From positions 1 through 22,315 of the forward strand of contig JBKDQE010000050.1 in the NCBI GenBank assembly GCA_046342195.1: 22,315 nt of DNA. The letters are read 5' to 3'. The position numbers and the translations under genes are program-made. Origin of the DNA: CANHBY01 sp046342195. Lineage in GTDB: Bacteria; Pseudomonadota; Gammaproteobacteria; Burkholderiales; Burkholderiaceae_C. Shown piece by piece: positions 16,819 to 22,315 of the stretch (the stretch's first letter is position 1; each line of letters begins with the position of its first letter). The notes under the pieces were generated by a model that was not told where the DNA came from, searched no databases, and was given only the letters and a program-made list of their open reading frames with translations.

Positions 16819-18012
16819 TCATTCGCCGCCCTCCGTATCCCCACAGCGCCCGATCCGCCGCGCTTCCAGCTCACGCCGCGTCTTATCCAGCTCTTCGGCC
16901 AGCAGCTTTTCATCAGGGAGCACGGTCTGGTATTCAGCGGCGAGCACCTTGTTGGGCAACCCTTCCAGCGCGTAGTGGGCTTCGGCTGCGCCTTTTTCGG
17001 CGCACAGGATCAAGCCCACAGGCGGGTTTTCACCTGGCTTCATCCAGTGCTCACGGGCATAGTTGAGGTACAGGTGCATCTGCCCGGCGTCGGCGTAGCT
17101 GAACTTGCCAACCTTGAGGTCGATGACCAGCAGGCACTTCAAGCCGCGGTGGAAAAACAGCAAATCGACACGGAACCAGTTGTCGTCGATGCGCAGACGG
17201 CGCTGGCGGCCGACGAAAGCAAAATCGTCGCCCAGTTCCAGCAGGAAGTCGGCCAAGTGCTGGATCAGCGCGTCTTCCAGGTCGGATTCGGAATATTCGT
17301 CCTTGAGGTTGAGGAACTCCAGCACGAAGGGGTCTTTGATGGCCTGCTCGGGCGTGATGGCGTCGCCAGGCTCATCCACTTCGCCCTTTTCGAGCATTGC
17401 TGCCTTGTTGTGCGACAGGGCGGTGCGTTCGTAAAACTGGCTGCTCACCTGCCGGTCGAGCTGGCGCACCGACCAGCCGCAACGCAAGGTTTCGGTTTCA
17501 TAAAAGCGGCGGGCCTGTGGATTTTTGACTGAGAGCAGGCGCACGTAGGCCGACCATGGCAAGGGGAAGGCTTGGGCCAGAGAGGCGAGGTCGATGGCAT
17601 TCCGAGACGCCGTCTCGGAATGCGTGCTCGGAACCAATTCGCCAGACAGCGTCTGGCGAATCCGGGAGATGGGCAATTTCGCAGGCGCTGTCTGCGAAAT
17701 GTGCTCTGGCGGCCAGGCCAAGTAGAACAAGCGCATTTGCTGCAAGTTTTGTCGGCTAAAGCCCCGACCAAACCGGTTCCCAAGATCGAAAGCCAGGCGC
17801 TCGATCAGCGCATCCCCATAGGTAGCCCGCTCCTGCCCGCCCTGTTCAAACTCGACAATGCGGCGTCCAATCTCCCAATAGCTGGCAGTCATCAGTGCAT
17901 TGACGCTGCGTGCGGCAGCGCTGCGGGCCGATTCCAGCAGGGCGATGATGTCGCTGTGGATGGCAGCGTAGTCGACCTGTTCTGGCAAGGCGGGTGTGGT
18001 GCGGTCGGTCAT
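16819..18012 (-). CDS. DUF1016/YhcG-family PD-(D/E)xK nuclease
   Basis: The 397-residue product is a full-length DUF1016 protein. An N-terminal helical domain (about 15-200) contains YWEIGRRIVEFEQ, GRGFSRQNLQQMRLFYLAWP and SQFYERTALSHNK. The C-terminal nuclease domain has VDLLFFHR with D283 and the active site D298-L-K300, then VGKFSYADAGQMHLYLNYAREHW. Family members are thought to act as nucleases that often travel with type I restriction genes. Residues 105-143 form three 13-residue repeats encoded by palindromic DNA, between the N-terminal part and LPWSAYVRLL. The start overlaps the HsdR-HsdM stop (ATGA), so the two are co-translated. It occupies the place where hsdS would be expected. Confidence 0.92.
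   Translation of the reverse strand: MTDRTTPALPEQVDYAAIHSDIIALLESARSAAARSVNALMTASYWEIGRRIVEFEQGGQERATYGDALIERLAFDLGNRFGRGFSRQNLQQMRLFYLAWPPEHISQTAPAKLPISRIRQTLSGELVPSTHSETASRNAIDLASLAQAFPLPWSAYVRLLSVKNPQARRFYETETLRCGWSVRQLDRQVSSQFYERTALSHNKAAMLEKGEVDEPGDAITPEQAIKDPFVLEFLNLKDEYSESDLEDALIQHLADFLLELGDDFAFVGRQRRLRIDDNWFRVDLLFFHRGLKCLLVIDLKVGKFSYADAGQMHLYLNYAREHWMKPGENPPVGLILCAEKGAAEAHYALEGLPNKVLAAEYQTVLPDEKLLAEELDKTRRELEARRIGRCGDTEGGE
17597..17623 (-). repeat. In-frame palindrome A within yhcG
   Basis: GCATTCCGAGAC (17597-17608) and GTCTCGGAATGC (17612-17623) form perfect 12-base arms with a GCC loop. The gene strand encodes HSETASRNA here. Its centre (17610) is 39 bases from that of palindrome B. 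Confidence 0.9.
17637..17661 (-). repeat. In-frame palindrome B within yhcG
   Basis: ATTCGCCAGAC (17637-17647) and GTCTGGCGAAT (17651-17661) form perfect 11-base arms with an AGC loop. The gene strand encodes IRQTLSGEL. Centre 17649. Confidence 0.9.
17676..17700 (-). repeat. In-frame palindrome C within yhcG
   Basis: ATTTCGCAGGC (17676-17686) and GTCTGCGAAAT (17690-17700) form 11-base arms with one mismatch and a GCT loop. The gene strand encodes ISQTAPAKL. Centre 17688, again 39 bases from palindrome B. Confidence 0.9.
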
Positions 18013-21000
18013 GCCTGCACCTCGGCAATCAGTGTCTCGATCTCACCCAAGAGACGCATCACTTCAGCCTCGTGGCTGCGCATCGAGGCAATCAGATCCT
18101 TTGGATCGGCGTGTTCAAGCCCAGCCTTGGCATGGGTGTTCTTGAGGTCGAGGTTGTAAATCGGCCAGTACAAGGCATCACCCTCGGACTGGGCCGACTT
18201 GGCGTTCTGATCAAAGGCGGATTGCTCATTCTTGAGCGCCTTCAAACGGTCTTGCAGCTCAGCCTTCTGGCCGTTGGCTGCGGCCTGGATGGCTTGCTCC
18301 AACTCTCGAATGGGTTTGCCCAAGGCGATGGCGGCGTTGCGTTCGCTTTCCGCCCGCTGCCAGTGTGGCGTGGCGGCTGCGACAGCAGCTTCGCGCTTGG
18401 CGGCGAAGTCCACTTTCCAGGCCTGCGGCCCTTCCTCCCGGGTGGTCCACCACGCCAAGGCCGAGGCGAATTCCTCGAATTGCAGGGGCGCGGTCTTGCT
18501 GTACTTCTTGCGACCTTCGGGCAGCGGCAGTTCGTAGTACCAGATGGTGTCTGTGGGGCCCCCGCGCTCGAAGAACAGCAGGTTGGCCGGAATGTCGGTG
18601 TACGGGGCGAACACGCCTTGTGGCAGGCGCACGATGGTGTGGAGCTTGAACTCCTTGAGCATCTCTTCCTTTATCACGGCGCTGATACCATCACCAAACA
18701 AGGTGCCGTTGGGCACGACCACTGCAGCACGGCCACCGCGCGTGGCGGGCTTGCCACCCGGCACTGGCGCACCGGCCACGCGCAGCATGCGCATGATGTA
18801 CTGAAGGAACAGCAGCGCGGTTTCCGCAGTCTGCATACTGGGCGGGAAGTTGGCCTTGATGCCGACTTCTTCCTCACCGCCAAACGGTGGGTTGGTGAGG
18901 ATGACGTCCACGCGCTCGCTGTGGCCGATTTCGTTGATCCGCCGATCCAGCGTATTGCCATATGCAATTTGCGGTGCTTCCAGCCCGTGCAGCAACAGGT
19001 TCATCTGCGCCAGCATGTAGGGCAGCGGCTTGGCTTCCTGTCCGTAAAGCGTGTCGCGTTGCAGGCTGCGCCGTTGATCTGGAGCGCTTACCTGCGGGGC
19101 GATATGGTCGTAGGCCTCGACCAGAAAACCGCCCGTGCCACAGGCAGGGTCCAGCACCGTTTCGCCCAAACGCGGATCGCTCACCTGCACCATGAAGCGT
19201 ACGACCGGGCGCGGGGTGTAGAACTCGCCTGCGTCACCCGCTGCATTCTGCATTTCGCGCAGCATCGACTCGTACAGGTGCGAGAGCGTGTGGATTTCTT
19301 CGCTGGCCGAGAAGTGGATGCCGTTGATCTTGTTGATGATGTCGCGCAACAGGTAGCCGCTGACCATGCGGTTCTGCACGCCCTTGAACACGTTGGCAAT
19401 GACTTCACGCTGGCTGCCTTTTTCGCCTTCGCCTGCCAATCCGCGCAGATAGGCGAACAGGCCTTTGCCGGTACTGCCATCAGCGCGCACGGTGATTTCC
19501 TGGCTGATGAAGGCCAGCAGTTCATCTCCGGTAATGCCATCTGTCAGCTCGCGTAGTACCTCGGCGCGAGTGTCGGGATTGGCCCATGCCGATTGCAGTG
19601 CTTCGCGCGTCGGGTAGAGAGTGCGTACGGCGCGGCCTGAGTATTCGGTGTACTTGACCACCTGCAGCTTCTTGCCGTCGGTGTCGAGGTCATAGACCAG
19701 ATGGCCAATCACTTCGACCTCGCCGCCGTCGATGTAAAACTTGCGCGGTTCCGCCGGTGGTTCCGTGATGATTTCGCCGTTGCCGCCAGCGTCATCGCCC
19801 TGTTCCGTTTCGACCACGTACTCCGCTTCGGGCTCAGCCACGCTGGGCACTTCGTCTGCGGTGGTTTCGATGACCTCGCCCGATTCGTCGACCGTTACCT
19901 CTTCGATGCGAGCGGGATCACCGTCGAAATCCGGGTCGGCAAAGTGCTGCGTAGCTGTGCCGGTGAAGTCGATGATGTTGAAATACTCTTTGCCGTAATC
20001 CACCTTCAGTCGCGTGCCACGACCGACGATTTGCTTGAATTCCGACCGGGAGCCCACCACACGTGCCAGGACCACGTTCTTGACCATCTCGGCGTCAACG
20101 CCAGTGGTCAGCAATTGAGATGTGGTGAGGATGACCGGCGTGGGCTTGTCCACGTCCTGAAAATGTGACAGATGGGTAAGGCCAATGGCACCCTCATCGG
20201 CGGTAACGCGGCAGACGTAGTCGGGGTACTGCTTGACCAGATCGCGGTTCAGGTTAATCAGTTCCTGCCGCATTTCGGCGGCGTGTTCCTGATCCACACA
20301 GAACACCAATGTCTTGGCAAAGCGGTCGGTACCTTTGAGCAGCTCGGTCAGGTGGCGGGCTATCGCCCGTGTGCGTGAGCGAAGCGCCACGACACGCTCG
20401 AAGTCCTTGGTCTGGTATTCATCATCAGGCACTTCACGCCCATAACGATCTAGCTCATCCTTGCTGGGCCGCCAGCCTGCAGCATCGACTGTTGTGATGA
20501 CTCGGTGCACGCGGTACGGTGCCAGGAAGCCGTCCTCGATGCCTTGACGCAGGCTGTAGGTGTAGACCGGGTTGCCGAAGTATTCGTAGCTGTCGCGGGA
20601 CTCTTCGCGCAGCGGCGTAGCGGTCATGCCGAACTGCACGGCAGGTTCGAAATAATCCAGCACCGCACGCCATACGCTTTCGTCCCGACTGGAGCCCCGA
20701 TGGCATTCGTCGATGATGATGAGGTCGAAAAAGTCAGGACGGTACTGCCGGAAGATATCTGAACTGGCGGTGGCCAGCGCCTGATAGATACGGAAGTACA
20801 TATCCCGGCTTTGACTGGTGTCGCCGCCTGCAATCTTATGCCGGGCATTGCCAAAGGGCGCGAACATCTTCGCCATCGGGTCATCAACCAGGATGTTGCG
20901 GTCGGCCAGGAATAGGATCTTGGGACGGCGGTGTTCGCCGGTTCGGTTCCAGCGGCTGTTCCACAACTTCCAGCAAATCTGGAAAGCCACGCAGGTCTTG

Positions 21001-21590
21001 CCAGTGCCCGTGGCCAATGTGGCAAGGATGCGTTTTTGACCAAGCAGGATCGATTCGATGACCCGATTGATCGCGATCTGCTGGTAATAGCGCGGTACCT
21101 TGCCTAAAACGAGGTTGAATGGCTCCAACAGATGGGGAGATGAATCCTTGGGCAACTGCGAGCTTCCCGTCAGCCGGGCAAACAACTCATCTGGTGTGGC
21201 GTAGCGATCCACCTTGCGCTCGGTGCCGGTGGTGTAGTCGATTTCGATGATGCGGTGGCCATTGGTGGCGTAGGCAAACTTGAGGCCGAGAATCTCCGCG
21301 TACTCGCGTGCCTGCTGTACCCCGGTTTCAGCAGGCAGCCCGATTTCCTTGGCTTCGACCACGGCAAGGGGATAGTCCCGACGATAGTACAGCAGGTAAT
21401 CCGCGCGCTTCTGTTTGCCACGGCGAACCTTGCCACCGGCCACGATGATGCGGCCATTGGTGAAGCTGCGCTGCTCGCCAATGGAATGCGGAGCCGCTCC
21501 CCAGCCGGCTTCCATCAGTCGGGGAGTGACGAATTCGCGGCAGGTATCCGCTTCGGTGATCACGCCATCTCGCATTGCCTCCCCCTTCAT
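18009..21590 (-). CDS. Type I-like restriction-modification fusion (HsdR nuclease-helicase plus HsdM methylase)
   Basis: One 1193-residue chain joins both activities. The HsdR-type nuclease has D64, E79-A-K81 and a QxxxY motif (93-97). The SF2 motor has Walker A ATGTGKT (193-199), DECH (294-297), TATP (323-326) and QIVGRGTR (520-527). After an acidic linker (about 550-620) comes an HsdM-like N6-adenine methylase with EFYTPRPVV (789-797), DPACGTGGF (814-822) and NPPF (900-903). The last ~130 residues look helical and charged. It should cut unmodified DNA and methylate adenine, but no HsdS or obvious target-recognition domain is visible. The ATG at 21590 has GAGGG about 8 bases upstream; ATG at 21575 is an alternative. 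It lies 11 bp after the regulator gene and overlaps yhcG by 4 bases. Confidence 0.9.
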   Translation of the reverse strand: MKGEAMRDGVITEADTCREFVTPRLMEAGWGAAPHSIGEQRSFTNGRIIVAGGKVRRGKQKRADYLLYYRRDYPLAVVEAKEIGLPAETGVQQAREYAEILGLKFAYATNGHRIIEIDYTTGTERKVDRYATPDELFARLTGSSQLPKDSSPHLLEPFNLVLGKVPRYYQQIAINRVIESILLGQKRILATLATGTGKTCVAFQICWKLWNSRWNRTGEHRRPKILFLADRNILVDDPMAKMFAPFGNARHKIAGGDTSQSRDMYFRIYQALATASSDIFRQYRPDFFDLIIIDECHRGSSRDESVWRAVLDYFEPAVQFGMTATPLREESRDSYEYFGNPVYTYSLRQGIEDGFLAPYRVHRVITTVDAAGWRPSKDELDRYGREVPDDEYQTKDFERVVALRSRTRAIARHLTELLKGTDRFAKTLVFCVDQEHAAEMRQELINLNRDLVKQYPDYVCRVTADEGAIGLTHLSHFQDVDKPTPVILTTSQLLTTGVDAEMVKNVVLARVVGSRSEFKQIVGRGTRLKVDYGKEYFNIIDFTGTATQHFADPDFDGDPARIEEVTVDESGEVIETTADEVPSVAEPEAEYVVETEQGDDAGGNGEIITEPPAEPRKFYIDGGEVEVIGHLVYDLDTDGKKLQVVKYTEYSGRAVRTLYPTREALQSAWANPDTRAEVLRELTDGITGDELLAFISQEITVRADGSTGKGLFAYLRGLAGEGEKGSQREVIANVFKGVQNRMVSGYLLRDIINKINGIHFSASEEIHTLSHLYESMLREMQNAAGDAGEFYTPRPVVRFMVQVSDPRLGETVLDPACGTGGFLVEAYDHIAPQVSAPDQRRSLQRDTLYGQEAKPLPYMLAQMNLLLHGLEAPQIAYGNTLDRRINEIGHSERVDVILTNPPFGGEEEVGIKANFPPSMQTAETALLFLQYIMRMLRVAGAPVPGGKPATRGGRAAVVVPNGTLFGDGISAVIKEEMLKEFKLHTIVRLPQGVFAPYTDIPANLLFFERGGPTDTIWYYELPLPEGRKKYSKTAPLQFEEFASALAWWTTREEGPQAWKVDFAAKREAAVAAATPHWQRAESERNAAIALGKPIRELEQAIQAAANGQKAELQDRLKALKNEQSAFDQNAKSAQSEGDALYWPIYNLDLKNTHAKAGLEHADPKDLIASMRSHEAEVMRLLGEIETLIAEVQA

Positions 21591-21601
21591 CGTGTCGTCC
21601 C

Positions 21602-21922
21602 TCAGTCAATCAGGATCTTGAAACTGGTTGCCAGCGCGATAGGTTCGATTTCGCGCACGTTCTTTTTTAACTCGACCAGTCCGTAACCCTCCATCATCCG
21701 CAGCGTGCGTGACAGGTTGGGAACCTGCCGCCCGGTGAGTTCAGCGAGCTCCGTCAGCGACTTGGGTCGCCGGTCCCGGATAAGGCGCAGCAGGGATTGG
21801 TTGTCCTCGGACAGCACCGCCGCCATCGTGGCCATCGAGGGAAACCAGACCGTAGGTGCGTCCTTGGCTGCGCCCCCCTCCGGCTCTCCTGTTCGACGAA
21901 TACCGACAACGCAGCGTTTCAT
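21602..21922 (-). CDS. Small HTH transcriptional regulator (HVO_A0114-like)
   Basis: The 106-residue protein begins MKRCVVGI, then has VWFPSMATMAAVLSEDNQSL, and a winged helix-turn-helix in SLTELAELTGRQVPNLSRTL followed by MMEGYGLVEL. This matches small MarR/ArsR-like DNA-binding proteins of the HVO_A0114 type that are common beside toxin-antitoxin and restriction genes. ATG at 21922 is preferred because family members start MKRCVVGI; GTG at 21925 is one codon earlier, and AGGAAA lies 7-10 bases upstream. It is first in the operon with the restriction fusion, so it probably represses its own promoter and controls restriction expression. That role is inferred. Confidence 0.82.
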   Translation of the reverse strand: MKRCVVGIRRTGEPEGGAAKDAPTVWFPSMATMAAVLSEDNQSLLRLIRDRRPKSLTELAELTGRQVPNLSRTLRMMEGYGLVELKKNVREIEPIALATSFKILID

Positions 21923-21925
21923 CAC

Positions 21926-22002
21926 GGGTTTCCTGATCGGCTTGGCATAAGCTGGTCATTTTATCAGTGTGGCACAACTGCAGCCAGCGTTTGATGAACA
22001 AC
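21926..22002 (-). promoter_or_regulatory. Presumed promoter region of the restriction operon
   Basis: Only 77 bases separate the regulator start from the IS66 end. On the minus strand a TAAAAT -10-like box (plus 21959-21964) is present, with a poor -35 (TGGCTG) 17 bases upstream. The promoter must lie here or inside the adjoining IS66. If the IS replaced the original upstream DNA, expression may have changed. Confidence 0.35.
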
Positions 22003-22315
22003 TTAAGCGCGCGCCAAACCCATCTTGACCCCTACGCGAAGCTCTGCTCAGGCTTGGAGGGGGGGCGTCCAGCGGTGCGGCAGCAACTCAGCCAATCGGC
22101 TGTTGGGCCAGGTGGGGAGTTTGGTGAGGATGTCTTTGAGATAGGCCCAGGCGTCGTGGCCGTTGAGCTTGGCGGACTCGATCAGGCTCATCAGGACGGC
22201 GGCGCGTTCGCCGGCTTGTTCTGAGCCTACGAAGAGCCAGTTTTTTCTGCCCAGTGCGAGCGGCCGGATGGCGTTTTCGGCCGGGTTGTTGTCGACGCCA
22301 ATGCCCGCGTGGCTC
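22003..22315 (-). mobile_element. Second IS66-family element (right end, continues beyond window)
   Basis: From 22003 the DNA matches 15883-16089 over about 207 bases with few differences, then continues as normal IS66 tnpC, whereas the first copy jumps into tnpA. The outer end reads TTAAGCGCG instead of GTAAGCGCG. Both copies have the same orientation. Confidence 0.85.
22048..22314 (-). CDS. tnpC: IS66 transposase TnpC, C-terminal part (5' end outside window)
   Basis: The minus strand from the window edge encodes GVDNNPAENAIRPLALGRKN, followed by WLFVGSEQAGERAAVLMSL, the conserved C-terminal block of IS66 TnpC that holds the catalytic Glu in the DNNxxEN motif. The frame ends HRWTPPLQA at a TGA (22048-22050). 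The other copy reads HRWTPPSKPEQNFA here. The difference comes from one extra G in a G-run (7 versus 6), so this copy has a slightly altered tail. Whether the rest of the transposase is intact cannot be seen. Confidence 0.88.
   Translation of the reverse strand, partial: SHAGIGVDNNPAENAIRPLALGRKNWLFVGSEQAGERAAVLMSLIESAKLNGHDAWAYLKDILTKLPTWPNSRLAELLPHRWTPPLQA

Noticed and set aside
17597..17700. The palindromes as a CRISPR array
   Set aside because: The repeated units differ in sequence, lie in frame inside a conserved coding gene and have no spacers or cas genes nearby.
17994..19556. 520-codon plus-strand ORF opposite the HsdM part
   Set aside because: Antisense to methylase motifs DPACGTGGF and NPPF, so it is a shadow frame.

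Overview
The window looks like a chromosomal segment of a betaproteobacterium, probably Burkholderiales. The grounds are the type of aspartate kinase, the buf/hvf-type gene pair, GC-rich coding DNA, and IS5-, IS66- and IS630-type debris. The species cannot be named from the sequence.

Region 1 (1-2750) is accessory-flavoured. The C-terminal end of an IS5-type transposase and its terminal repeat (1-246) cut into a Txe/YoeB-type toxin gene, leaving its YefM-type antitoxin intact with a recognisable promoter and operator. After a roughly 430-base gene-free stretch come a BufC/HvfC-like gene and a DoxX-like membrane protein gene; their usual upstream partners are absent. A 134-bp element with terminal inverted repeats (MITE candidate) follows. 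Region 2 (2750-4380) is core genome: lysC (aspartate kinase) and tRNA-Ser(GCU) with a strong terminator.

Region 3 (4440-15784) starts with a decayed IS630-type transposase and a truncated 48-codon ORF. A five-gene + strand operon follows: a SNF2-like helicase with a DUF3883 end, a NYN-domain protein, a DUF1156 adenine methylase, a DUF1016/YhcG-family protein whose nuclease core is deleted, and a DUF499 AAA+ ATPase. The last three genes are tightly packed or overlapping. The gene content (methylase, helicase, large ATPase, nuclease-like parts) points to a multi-gene anti-phage system of the broad BREX/Pgl/DISARM type. That role is inferred; nothing here proves activity.

Region 4 (15883-16799) is an insertion-sequence scar: an internally deleted IS66 element (571 bp, TnpA start fused to TnpC end) abutting the 5' half of an IS5-type transposase.

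Region 5 (16819-21925, - strand) is a second, convergent defence operon. It holds a small HTH regulator, a 1193-residue HsdR-HsdM fusion, and an intact DUF1016/YhcG nuclease. No HsdS specificity gene is visible, and the operon is cut by the IS5 end 19 bp after the last stop. A second IS66 copy begins at 22003 and runs off the window, so the operon lies between two IS66 ends in direct orientation.

The most unusual signal is inside the intact yhcG gene. Three near-perfect palindromes (11-12 bp arms, 3-nt loops) lie exactly 39 bp apart, in frame, with different but self-complementary stems. Two related palindromes occur in the same reading phase in the other yhcG copy.
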